64,000 bases of DNA from Hydrangea macrophylla (taxonomy: Eukaryota; Streptophyta; Magnoliopsida; Cornales; Hydrangeaceae), in assembly GCA_033977485.1 (NCBI GenBank), contig CM066987.1:87452588-87516587 (forward strand). The letters run 5' to 3'. Numbering within the stretch: position 1 is the stretch's first letter; every line of letters starts with the position of its first letter. A model generated the notes under the pieces. The model did not search any database and was not told the origin of the DNA. It saw only the letters and a program-made list of their open reading frames with translations. Position numbers and translations under genes: made by a program. Shown one piece after another: positions 44,672-54,885 of this stretch.

Positions 44672-47600
44672 TATATACACCCCGATTTTGACCAAACGTC
44701 GAATTAAGGGGAGTATTACCTCTAGATTTGATGATGACAATGTCCAACTAATCTAGGATTTCCAAAGGTATTCCAAGCTCTTCAAAAGGCTCTCCAATTC
44801 AAACTAAAAGAAAGAAAGTAGAAGAAGAGAAAGGAAAAGAGAAAATAGAGAAAACGGCACATGGCATATATTTGCGGCATTCTCGAGTTGTCGGTGCGGC
44901 ACTCCCTGGTTGTCATACGGCAGTTAGTAAGTGCCAAAACGGCAGTCAAAGAGAGCCGCAAATATACACCAAATGCCGCTAAAATCAGAATTCCAGAAAA
45001 GATGGCAGTCCATGGAGTTATCTGCGGCACTCCTTGAATGTCGCACCGGCATTCCCTGAATACTGCCCGACAGTCAGTGATTGCCGATCCGGCACCTATT
45101 GAGTGTCGCTTCCATCTCCATTGAGTGCCACATTTTTGTGGCTGCCAGCTTTAAAATAGTACGTTTGTACCTTCAAAAGGACATCTGGGATTAGGGTTTT
45201 TTACTGTGAATTTACTAAAATAACCCTCTAGAATTTGCCTATATAGGGGATGAATATCCCATTACAAAGGGGGTTCTAGATTTGGAATTTTTGAATCCTA
45301 AAACCTTATCTTGATTCCCTTTGTTTTAAAAATTCTTAGAAATTTTCTAAACATAATTAGAAGCAAGTTTTAGAGGAGTTTAAAGAAGGAAGAGCTAGAA
45401 GAATAGCTAGATTAACCTTGGGGAAATCTTAAAACAACCAAGAAGTTTGAGGATAATTGGAGGTAACACTCTAGAACTAATTGGCTTTACTTAGTTTAAG
45501 TTCAATCACAATATTTAGAATCTCTTAAGACCTTTACACATTTTCAAAAACTCTCTTGCCATCTCATTTCATCACACACCACTAATATTGTTAATGACTT
45601 CCATTTTGTTGGTTTGGATCAAAGTAACTTAGGGTTTAAGATTAAATAAATCATAAAGTAAAAGCTAATTTGGATATTTGAATTTTGATGTCCTTTTCTT
45701 TTAATTGTGTTCATCGCTTAAGATTCATAAGACCATCAATGTCTTGCTTGAATCTATTGACTTGAAATCCTTTAGTTTCCTTGTAAACTCGTGATTTACA
45801 AGAGGATTAAGGTTGATATTAGTATGTTTGGTCAATGAATCTAAATCTACCTCCATGGTTTAGGTCCATTATTTTGAGATTTTATGAAGTTCTTCATACT
45901 TCATTGGGGTCTATAAGTATGAGTGTCCTTAGTCTCCAATGACCATCAAATGGGAGGGGAAGTAATTTAGGTTAAGCCAAACTCAATGGCTTGATAGTTA
46001 AAGTTAGCAAATAAAAGGTAAACTTGATAATGGGGCAGTGAGTTCATAAACCACCTTTGATCAAAGATTTTTAGCTAAATAATGAACTATTGGAATTGAA
46101 TGAAACCAATTGGAAAGTGTTAATAACACAAAGTTTTACCACTGTGACTTTTGTTTTAATGAGATTTCATGTTCAAAGTGGTTTGGTCATAAGTTTTGTG
46201 AAGCAACCATAATCTGTCCAGAATTTTAGAACAGTAACACCTTTTTGAAATAAGCAAATCAGAACTTTAATCAAGTATTTTTGGCCTCAAATAACTTTTT
46301 ATATGAAGTTTAAGGTGTTAACAAGGTCTCCTAAAAAGATTAGTCTTTCTAATTCATTTACTATTTTTAAAAAATCATACAAAATCTCTGGACAGAGAGT
46401 TGGAAATTTCTGAGTGATGCCTAGTGTTTGTCTAATTCCCAAAGATTGAACCGTTGATCTTTGATTTTTCTTTTTGGGTTGGAAACTAGACTCACAGAGG
46501 CATCTTGTGTCTAAAATTCATTGACATCAAACCATGGGAAGCATACTTTTTCTATTTTTGAAGTTCTAGTTTACTCTCTGAAACTTTCAGAAATTTGGGA
46601 TAGATTTAATAAAACTTGTAAATAATGGATCAAATGACTTTTCCATGACCTAGAGTTTGAACCATGTTTTAATAATGATTAATTAAACTTAAATCCAGAG
46701 GTTGGATGATCCAAATCAATGAATAAATTCCTAGCTTACTTTTGCTCACATTCATGTATTCATGTACATTCATCCATGTAGGTTAATGTTTGTAATTAGA
46801 ATTCATTTCGTGTTAGGATTAGTTTTGGTTCAACCTAATCATGAATTCCTTATAACCATGTTTGGCTACACCACTTCTATATGGACATTACATTGGCTCC
46901 TAGTTGAGACTTGTATATCTATAGGAGTGATGTATTCCCAACTAATTAAAAAGGAATCCATAATTATATCAATTTTGTCATACTTTGTAGACTTAAGCTC
47001 GAAGATTAAGGATGATCTTTAGAATTTCATATTATATCTAAAACATTTGGACTAACCCTTTATTTTGAAGTGTTAGTAAGGTATGGTTTCTCAAACTCCT
47101 CTATAGTTTATTTTAATTTCTTGATTTCAGTTGATTTTCGACTTCATGTGCGACAATTTAAAAATTAGGATTTACCTTATGTGTATTCATGTGATTACAA
47201 ACCCTTTTATTAGGAATTCCTTACTGTGTGCATTGCACGTTTCCATATTCGCGGCTGGACCCCGGGTAAGTTCTTTTGTTCCCTATTGCATATCACATCG
47301 CTTGCTAATTGGATTATATGGTTTTGAACGCTATTTTATCATTAGCAATCTTACACCCTTTAAGACATACTTTTGTGATGTATATCTATATCTATGTATT
47401 AGTTGAGGGCGCATTTAGATTAATAAATTCGATTAAAAGGATGTTGAGTAGAGTCCTATCGCGAGATAGGATGAGAAGGTGTGTTTTAGTCCGCTGGGCT
47501 CCTTCCTCTCTCATTCCATAATCCCCGGACCTAGTTAATCTCTGGTTTCTAAAAAAGATCAGTTTTCTTTCGAAATGGTTTCTTAATTTTTCTTTTAAAA

Positions 47601-47675
47601 TTAAGTGGCGACTCTTTGAATTTGTCTTGAAAGAATTATTTTAAACAAAAGTGGGCCCAAATGCCAATATCCACA
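44672..47675 (+). mobile_element. 3' LTR of the Tat/Ogre-type element (about 3.0 kb)
   Basis: It starts TATATACACCCC (a decayed TGTAxACACC) and ends ATATCCACA, comparable in size and termini to the minus-strand Tat LTR at 1363-4585. It holds a GCGGCA/TGCCG motif cluster (44872-45130), a TATA box (CCTATATAGGGG, 45237-45248) and an internal TGGCGACTC near 47605, the same order as in the other Tat LTR. Short frames inside (for example 46762-47022) have no domain. Confidence 0.8.
44872..45130. repeat. TGCCGC/GCGGCA motif cluster upstream of the Tat TATA box
   Basis: GCGGCA, TGCCGC, TGCCG, CGGCA and near matches occur about fifteen times in 260 bp, in both orientations, ending about 110 bp before the TATA box. 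The other Tat LTR has a smaller cluster (3682-3722, ACTGCCGCGGCGGCAGT) on the upstream side of its TATA box. Confidence 0.75.
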
Positions 47676-48467
47676 CTAGCCGTTTGTGTATTCTGCGCGT
47701 TTCAGTCGACTAGATCGACGGTTCGGTTGACTGGAAAGTTTGTAGCAGAGAAAAGACATTCTGCTGTGAAATACGGTCGACTGAACAGTGCTCCAGTCGA
47801 CTGATTTTCCAATCTAGTCGACTGGACATGAAATTTTTCAGTCGACTGGTTTTTCCTATTTTTCGCAAACTGACACCTCTTTACTAAAACGGCCATAACT
47901 CCCTCTACAAAATGAATTTTTGCGATCCGTTTGAAGATTCAGAAACTAGATTCAAATACCTTTCCAACCATATAAAACTCAACATCTAATTCCTTACCAA
48001 TTAGATCAGGGTTTCCTTTAAAGATGACCCATCTTCACAAAGGTCTTTATTTTGACTTAGCCACTTGAAAGCTTTTGTGAAATGAATTTAATTGAGTGAT
48101 CTAAGTATGTTTAGGTCCTTGAAAGTATTTTAAAGTATGATAGAAAGGATCCTAAAGTCCAATTAAAGTTACTTGAGCCCCTATGAGTGATTGATCAAAA
48201 TACTTACAAGTAAATCCTAGTCTAGAGAAATCTTCAAGTCTTCAAGCTTGATCCTTGTTGAGCTCCATCACTCTTGGACGTCATCATATGCTATCTCATG
48301 ATCTCAAACAAAGTTAGAACATATAAGAACATAATTCAAGAGATTAGCACAATGAAAATGACTTGATAATAGTTTAGAATAGAACAATTTCAAACATGCT
48401 ACTATCAATAAATTTGTCATCATCAAAATAAATGTAAATAATGCCTTAAAGAAATTCAAGGCTAACA
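47676..48467 (-). mobile_element. Truncated SIRE-like LTR, minus strand
   Basis: On minus it starts TGTTAGCCTTGAATTTC at 48467, with TTTTGATGATGACAAA, similar to the SIRE LTR start, and it contains a CAGTCGACTG cluster (47702-47850). It is cut off on the left by the Tat LTR at 47675. No polypurine tract precedes the LTR start, so it was a 5' or solo LTR. It belongs to a family related to, but distinct from, the nested SIRE element. Confidence 0.7.
47702..47850. repeat. CAGTCGACTG cluster in the SIRE-like LTR
   Basis: Six or seven intact or near copies, as close pairs with 10- to 14-bp spacers (for example around 47765-47800 and 47816-47848). Confidence 0.85.
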
Positions 48468-48547
48468 GTATGTGTTCGTGTGTGTCAGTACAATCCTTGA
48501 ACAAAACCTATTTAGTCCCAAAACCTTTAAAGGTTCAAGCTATGATA

Positions 48548-48548
<1 letters not shown>

Positions 48549-48583
<35 letters not shown>
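48549..48583. repeat. (TG)n microsatellite
   Basis: About 16 TG units, followed by shorter TG-rich stretches to about 48645. Confidence 0.95.
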
Positions 48584-48585
<2 letters not shown>

Positions 48586-48756
48586 ATATGTGTCACAGTA
48601 ATGACTAAGACACAGTGTGTGTATGTTCAATGTCTGTGTGTTTTTGTGTCACAGACTCACAGTAATGGCTACGACGGGATTTTGGTAATTATGTACAGTT
48701 TTGTTTAGTTTTTTGTTTTTTTGTTTTTTTTTTCTGGGAAGGAACAGGTATTCTAG

Positions 48757-48885
48757 TACGGGGCGGGGTCAGGGTTGGGATACACATCCCCTCAGGCCAG
48801 GTCGGGGTCGGGGTGCAGGTCTATTCAATCGGGGTAGGTTGGGTTACGGGCGCCCCGTCCCATACCTGCCCCATTGTCATCCCTA
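48757..48885. repeat. GC-rich foldback, MITE-like
   Basis: A GGGGCGGGGTCAGGG stretch on the left pairs loosely with CGCCCCGTCCCATACCTGCC on the right. The right end, read on minus, is TAGGGATGACAATGGGGC, a word common at ends of plant hAT-type MITEs. The left terminus is not clear. It abuts Tekay protease sequence at 48886. Confidence 0.5.
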
Positions 48886-48886
48886 A

Positions 48887-49400
48887 TTATAAACACAATA
48901 GTCCTGGTAAGGCAATCCAAGTTGGCATCGTACTTGGTAAGCCAATCCATTCCTAGAATAATATCAAACTCTAACATTGACAGAACTACCAAGTCTGCTA
49001 GAAGATTCCTATCCTCTAGGGTCAAAGGACAATCTTTGCATAGCTTACCTAACTTAACAGTCACTCCCAATGGTGACACAACATTAAGAGCTGGCTCGGG
49101 TGCCTAGGGTTCTAAACCCAACTAGCCCACAATCTTAATGGCAATAAAAGAACGTGCAGCACCAGTATTAAATAAAGCTTTTAACGTGGCTGTGGAAAAG
49201 TACAAGCGTACCTTTTAGATTCTGGTGCTCTTTAGCATTAAAAGCTGCTTCCTCAGGGATGATGGCATTTATCCGAGTCTAATCTGGGAGTCCTTGAAGT
49301 CCTTGAACTGCCCCTTGTAATGTCTTCCTCGAGGTGTGTGATAGTCCTTGCTCACGTGGCCTGGCTTGTTGCAGTTACGGCAAACGATGTCTGATCGCTG
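48887..49400 (-). pseudogene. Tekay gag knuckle and protease fragment, minus strand
   Basis: On minus, from about 49395: [17 protein letters not shown] text (the second knuckle region), then the protease region with [12 protein letters not shown] text and, in an open frame from 49079, MSPLGVTVKLGKLCKDCPLT and [20 protein letters not shown], closely matching residues 436-500 of the young Tekay polyprotein. It ends at 48886 against a GC-rich foldback. RT, RNase H and most of integrase are absent from the window on this strand. Confidence 0.85.
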
Positions 49401-49406
49401 GCAATT

Positions 49407-50370
49407 TCTAAGGAAGGTATAAAACAATAATTAACCAACTAAGCAGTTCACATCATGTATAAACAGGGCTATTCCAAATTTGTAAGTACCAATCGATTGA
49501 AGTTATTTTCAATCGATTGGGAAGAGTTGGGTTCAATCGATTGAAACATCTTTAATCGATTGAGAAGAGTTAAGTTTAATCGAATGAAACATCTTCAATC
49601 GATTGAGGGAACAGTACGTTTAATCGATTGAATCAAGATCAAATGATTGAAAGTTGTATTCTCCAAGCAGTGATGCCCAGAACCTCTGGGGTGCTTTGGG
49701 ATTCATTTCTCTAAGTCCAAAACTTGTAAAAACACTAAACTTAGCGACTGAGTGAGTTTAGATCTCACCAAAATGTAAAAAGTGTGCTTAGGTTGAGCTT
49801 TTGAGCTTGAAGCTCCAATGACTTCTCTTTCTTTCACCTCTTCTTCATTCTCTTTCCTCCTCTTCTCTTTCCCTCTCTTCTGCCCTTCTTCTTCTCCTTC
49901 TTCGTCTACTTCTTTCATTCTCTCTCACAGAATATGTATAGAGTGTATATGTGTGTATATATGTGTGTATAATATATATATCTTTAAACTCTCTATGAAC
50001 TGTCAAACACACCAACACACACAAGTACAACATGTATATAGGGGTGAAAGGGGTGCATGTGGCAGTCTGGGCACAAACCTGGGGATAAAGACCTTAACAC
50101 TTTCGATGATTGAAATAAGTTCGAACAATTGAGAACAGGTCGGTCAGGGTTTAATCGATTGATATAGGTTCAATCGATTGGGAAAAGGTCCATGTCATGG
50201 TTTCAGGTCGGCAAGGTTTCGACTGATTGAAAAGGTTCGATTGATTGAAACAACACCATTATAATCGATTGAGAAAGTTTGATCTATTAAGAACAAGATT
50301 ACAAGTATAGTAAGGGTAGTCATACAGAATCTCATTTATTTATATACATACAAAAATACAGGGTATTACA
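49407..50370 (-). mobile_element. 5' LTR (first ~960 bp) of the minus-strand Tekay-type element
   Basis: On minus it starts TGTAATACCCTG at 50370 and matches 29861-28895 of the 3' LTR, with roughly a tenth of positions changed by eye. It keeps cluster 1 (50290-50147), a TATA box (CCTATATACA, near 50040), the leader, a GTGAG..CTCAC pair (49755-49771) and cluster 2 (49636-49492). It stops at about 49407 and joins gag sequence, so the rest of the LTR, primer site, leader and gag N-terminus have been deleted. Confidence 0.85.
49492..49636. repeat. CAATCGATTG array (leader side) with 10/15-bp spacers, older Tekay LTR
   Basis: Seven copies of CAATCGATTG, or TAATCGATTG/TAATCGAATG variants, start at about 49492, 49512, 49537, 49557, 49582, 49602 and 49627. 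Spacers run 10, 15, 10, 15, 10, 15, the same alternation as in the young Tekay LTR, although the spacer sequences are different. Confidence 0.88.
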
Positions 50371-50816
50371 ACAGTAGCAATATTTGTATCAGAAAGCATG
50401 CACTAACACTATCAAGTTAAATTTCACTTACAATAAGAAGAACATTAGTATTCATCTACATAACAAATCATATAAGAATTCTATAATTCTTCTACATCAT
50501 CTACACTAAAAAATGACCAAAATCAAAACAATATAAACACAAAGTACTAAAGTATTTTGAATTTGCGACTATAAAACTCAAAAACTCAAAAACATCAGTG
50601 AAAATTCACATTTCAACTTGAAATCAAGTCAAAATGTGAATATTAAATCAAATTTGAATATGAACCATAAAACTAAACACTTACGCTTCATATAAGCCAT
50701 TTTCCAAAACGATTGGTACTGATTCTCAGTCAATTTAGGCTTTTGATGTTCCAAAAAGATCGATAATCAATTCAATGCTTCGCGGTAATCAATTCAATGC
50801 TTCGATTATCGGAAAC
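50371..50816. other. AT-rich stretch continuing the 27.0-27.7 kb repeat
   Basis: No gene. It contains AAGTTAAATTTCACTTAC and TTCTTCTACATCATCTACAC, phrases similar to 27600-27690, so it appears to be the other side of the insertion site of the minus-strand Tekay element. A short tandem of AATCAATTCAATGCTTCG occurs at about 50766-50805. Confidence 0.5.
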
Positions 50817-51494
50817 TGTCACGCCCGGACGTAGCATAAATAAGGAAAGCGTTTAATTTCTTTTATGAACCCGTAGGCCGCAACAGTTTGAAGGATCGAT
50901 TCCGTCCCAAACGTTAACAACAAAAACATAATAATCAGAGCAGAGCAATCAAGACTTACAAAAGTTTTACTAACTTATTACATCTTACGATACGGGGTCA
51001 ACTAAGGCACAGACCGCCTTGAAACAAGACAATAACTTAATGTCTATTACAGTCAATCTTAATACAACCAGTTCATAAATTAAAACATAAAGTAAACAGG
51101 ACAGTTTTCTCTTTCAAAAGAAGTCGTTCTTAATCAGCATAGTCATATGGTCCTTCCTGATTATAACCTGAAATGCCTAGACACGAATGTCCAAGACGCA
51201 TCAACGTCGTCAGCTTCAAGAAGCTGGTGAGTATTAAAAACATAACTTTGAATGTAAAACACATTCATTTACCATTATCCAATTCACATTTAAATCCACA
51301 AGTTTATATTTAAGATAAAGAGCTCGTTTTAGAAAAACAACCACAATGTTATTTGAGAGATAAATTCACATATATGTGACCGTGTATGAGAACAATGCAC
51401 CATCTCATCTTCCCAACTCTTTTCTCTCGACAAAACCCTACAACCCACCATCACACATCGGTATCTTTGAAATGCTAAGATAGCCACACTTTAG

Positions 51495-51830
51495 CACAAG
51501 GGTGCCAGGGAATGTCCAGTTTGCCTCACACTTTGGTCCGGGGTACCAGGGAGTGTCCATTGCCTCACACTTTGACTACCTAATCCGCCATGCAAATATC
51601 GGGGGAACCCTCACACAGTATCCAGACTCGGGTATCAGGGAGTGTCCGTAGGCCACACTTTAGCACTTCCATGGGTGCCAGGGAATGTCCAAGTTCGGCT
51701 TCACACACTTTGACGCTACCATGGTCGTCAGGGAGTGTCCAGTTTTGCCACCGTCGCATTTCAAAGACACCCTTGCCGCAAGCTCAATCACAACACACTT
51801 TGGTGCTCACTTACCAGGGAGTGTCCACAT
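51495..51830. repeat. GGACACTCCCTGGYACCC repeat (minus), about six copies
   Basis: On plus, GGTACCAGGGAGTGTCC and variants occur about six times, alternating with CACACTTTAGCAC words. The solo LTR has the same array at 62860-63190. Confidence 0.85.
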
Positions 51831-52147
51831 TACATCTCAACCGCACTCACTATACCACACTGACCATTACTTTTTTCCACACTGACCAACATTCATACTC
51901 ACCATGCATGTACAACTGACACCACATGTATGTCATGAAACTCTATAACATGAGGCAATTAACTGAATTATATAATCGACGTGCGTACGGGGATTGATAA
52001 GTCACAATACAGCGTTTTAATCGTCCAAACATAACCATTTAAGATTTTGATTGAATAAATTTCCCAAACAGAGCTTTAACAGTTCATAAAATACCACCCA
52101 AATAGTTCTTTAACACAAAACAAGCAAGAACTAGAAACTGCCAGAAG

Positions 52148-52407
52148 TCGTGCGCGCGGGCTGCTCGCGCGACCTGCCCATTTTCCTTTTTATTTTAAAA
52201 CCTTTTCTTTCTTCCTGAAATTAGCCACCTCGCGCGCGCGGGTCGCTCGCGCGAGAGGTTGCTCGCGCGGGGGTAGCTCGCACGATCTGCTTATTTTTCT
52301 TTTTCTTTATAAAACTTTTCTGTCTGCCTGAAACCACGCGGCTCGCGAGCGCGGGTTGCTCGCGCGAGGGGTCGCTCGTGGGGGCCGCTCGCGCGATCGC
52401 GTGCACG
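52148..52407. repeat. GCTCGCGCGAGC palindrome cluster
   Basis: About ten copies of GCTCGCGCGA or one-base variants, in three groups with about 16-bp steps (for example GGTCGCTCGCGCGAG, GGTTGCTCGCGCGGG). The CpG density is extreme compared with surrounding DNA. Open frames here (52221-52509 minus) are composition artefacts. Confidence 0.88.
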
Positions 52408-53639
52408 AGATGAAGTAGAGGCTTCGTCTTCCTCGTGAAACTGCTCTGTTTCAGAAATTAGGGGGTCTTTTGACCCATTTCCAATTCTGCAAATATATAT
52501 GTCATACAATATATGAATCTCTTTGGTTTTTCACAAGGATTAAGAATCTACAACTAATTTAACATGAATCAAACTATATCTCTCTAATTTTATGAAAAAT
52601 TAGAAGTTGTCAAAACTTAATTTCTTATATACTTTCTCATATGAATAAGTTAGGCCTCAATACTTTAAACATAGTCTATATGTAACATAATCTTTCATTA
52701 TTATCTAAGAAAACATATTTTGGTTGAGATTGAAAAATCTTGATTTCAAAGTCTATATGTAACATAATGTTTCACTCACTATATGTTTTGAGGGTTTACA
52801 AAAAAAAATAAATAAATAAATAAATAAACAAGAAGAAGAGAAAAGAGAGAAGAAGAACAAGAGTTTGAAGAAATCTTGAACCTTTAACAATCAAAACATT
52901 CAATTGAGCAAGAATTTCAAGTTACAAAGGGAAGAACAAGTGGGTATATATCTCTCTCTCTAGTGTTCTTTGCTATTTGGGGGTTTTAGATGTTGGTTTT
53001 TGTAATATGAAATTTGATGTTTAAATTCATGTTTAGACTTTGCTAAGATGATTCTTGAGTCATATATATGATGTAGTATGAATCCTACATGATAAATTTG
53101 AGTTTTGAGGAGGTTTGAAAAATGGGTTTTTTTTAGGGTTTGTAAAAAATCTGAAAATTGAAAGTTTGGGTGTTTGATTTTTGTTGGGTTTTGGAGTTAT
53201 TTGAGCATTTATATATGCTTTATATACCATTAGGATCCTTGGTTTCAAGTTGGGTAAAGATTGGTTGTGAATTGGAGGTTTCACCATTGTTATGTTCTTG
53301 AAGCTTTCAAGAGCTTAAAGAAGAAGTTTGGGGTATATTTGAAAATCTGAAAATTGGTCTAGAATTGGGTATTTTTTTGAGTTTGATAGATGGGATGATG
53401 ATATTGAGATAGGTTCTTAAATGCTATAAGTGAATTGTGGGTTAGAAATTCATGAAATTCATGATTTTGGGTTGTTTTGGGTCTTGGTATTATAAGAACA
53501 AAACAGGGCTGCTCTAAAAAGAATTAAAATTGGCTTGTGAAATCAATATTTAAGTTTCAATTTGATTATAAATTATGCTCATTAGCCTATATATGCAATA
53601 GAACCTAATTATTTAAGATTTCAGGTTCAGAGGCAAGTG

Positions 53640-54725
53640 GGAGCGCCCCGAAAGTGCCGCCGGAGCGAGCGGAGTAAATCGTTGCACTTATTTTATATTG
53701 GGCATGGCACGAATATTCTATGTCATGCACATGCATAGCGAAAGCGATAAAAATCCAAGTAGCAAAACTTGAAAATGGCCAAAAGATCCGAGCGAAATGG
53801 GCCTGGGTGCGTGCGTCATTTCATTTATGGGAATGCATTGCATTAGCGTATATGTTTAGTTTAATTAACTTGGATGCGGATTAGGTGGTGACTTGAATGT
53901 TTATATTGCATTATTCTTGATTTTCTAGCTGTGAGCCAAGGGTTGCTCACACCCACGCAGGCCCTTTTGCAGGTACTGCGGTGTAGACGCCACTGCCGTA
54001 AGTCTCGAGTTGTTGTGTATGTCTAGGATGTATGTGCGTCATTTTGGATTGGCTTATTGGTTTGGTAAACGTTTGTATTAAACTTAAGTTGTTAATGGAT
54101 TTATGTAAGTGAACTTTGGTTGAAGATTTGAGTAATGTTTATAATATATATGTTTGAGGTTGGGTTGGTATATATTTGAATTTTTGATATCAGGTTAGTA
54201 CGGACATTGTGTTGACGGATTCATGCGATTGTTTTGGAGTTTCTGGATTTGTAATGCATGTTGCGTTCTTGAGAAATCCATGACTTTATTTGGATTAAAA
54301 AAAAAAGATTTTGTTCATGATGTTTATGGTAATGTTTGGTTGTGTATTAGAGGCCTAAAAGTGATATGTTTGAAATGGTTGAGACATCCCTTTTGGGTTG
54401 GATGTTTGGTGGTTTTAAAAATGGAGTTTTGTGACTTAAGCCAAGAAAAAAATAATAATATTAATAATAAATATTGATATATTGGCTTTTTACGGAAACA
54501 AGTACAATTTTCTCTAGAAAACTCAAAATCGCACATCGCTCAAACCGTTGAAACCGTGTCTCAAATATTTTCTTTTTGAAATTATATTTGGGCAAAAAAT
54601 TTTAAATGACCTTTTTGCCCTTGGGATTAAACTTTGCATAGACTTTATTTTGTAGTTTTTTTTATTATTTGCGTTTAGCGGGGTTTTCGCTAGCGTTCCG
54701 ACCACAGCGTGTCGGGGCGCTACAC
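53640..54725 (+). mobile_element. Right part of an unclassified LTR, start not found
   Basis: The end CGTGTCGGGGCGCTACA (54725) is like Ty3 chromovirus LTR ends. Upstream is a TGTGAGC..GCTCACA hairpin (about 53931-53953) and GCGGTGTAGACGCC (about 53979), in the order seen in the U5 region of other Tekay-like LTRs. A GCGCCCCGAAAGTGCCGCCG stretch lies near 53641. No start or TSD could be fixed, so the left coordinate is approximate. Confidence 0.5.
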
Positions 54726-54854
54726 AGTGAACTAGATTTTAAGCCTAAAAGAATCCAAGGGTCATTGGGGCATGCGGGTCTGTGGAGCAGCCCATGGGTT
54801 CTTTTAGGCTTAAAAGTCAATTCACTGGGTAAGTTCACACAACCCAGTTCACTT
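54726..54854. mobile_element. Small foldback element (about 125 bp)
   Basis: Arms of about 30 bp (TTTTAAGCCTAAAAGAATCC on the left; its inverted near-copy at about 54790-54812) enclose a short centre. AGTGAACT at 54727 and AGTTCACT near 54845 form an outer inverted repeat. It could be a MITE or a hairpin-RNA source; no TSD is clear. Confidence 0.55.
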
Positions 54855-54885
54855 TAGATCCTCTCCCTAGAATAATGATATAATA

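Larger units (their letters stand above)
29939..47675 (+). mobile_element. 5'-truncated Tat/Ogre-type Ty3 element interrupted by a SIRE element
   Basis: Tat-type pol (29939-32112 and 41531-42758), a long 3' untranslated region with tandem repeats (42759-44656), a polypurine tract (44657-44671) and a 3' LTR (44672-47675) are collinear on plus. The 5' LTR, leader, gag and protease are missing; the left edge abuts truncated minus-strand Tekay sequence at 29938/29939. A complete SIRE-type element (32113-41530) is inserted in the pol frame between the second RNase H and the integrase. The elongated 3' region, TGTAxACACC-type LTR start and tandem RNase H domains fit the Tat/Ogre group. Confidence 0.85.
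27702..50370 (-). mobile_element. Minus-strand Tekay-type element, broken and filled with nested insertions
   Basis: Four co-oriented pieces fit one element. From the 5' side (right): the first part of an LTR (50370-49407), a gag knuckle plus protease fragment (49400-48887), then at the far left the end of the integrase frame and pre-LTR segment (29938-29862) and a 3' LTR (29861-27702). Flanks ATAGT (27697-27701) and ACAGT (50371-50375) match at four of five bases, and both sides continue the same degenerate repeat. The interior holds a Tat/Ogre element, a SIRE element nested in it, a SIRE-like LTR and other insertions. The LTR copies differ clearly more than those of the young Tekay element, so this one is older. 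Confidence 0.8.
50817..52990 (-). mobile_element. Minus-strand Tekay-like LTR, same family as 61374-63865; right limit uncertain
   Basis: On minus it ends GTCCGGGCGTGACA (50817) and matches the solo LTR 61374-63865 over its 3' two thirds: CGTTTGGGACGGAATCGATCC, the AGCTTC..GAAGCT hairpin (about 51220), the GGACACTCCCTGG array (51495-51830), the GCTCGCGCGAGC cluster (52148-52407) and further text to about 52700. A TATA-like GATATATACCC on minus (near 52943) suggests it continues beyond that, but I cannot place its start. The neighbouring plus-strand LTR end at 54725 belongs to something else. Confidence 0.7.

Noticed and set aside
52221..52509. Arg/Ala-rich minus-strand frames
   Set aside because: They follow from the GCTCGCGCGAGC cluster, and no domain is present.
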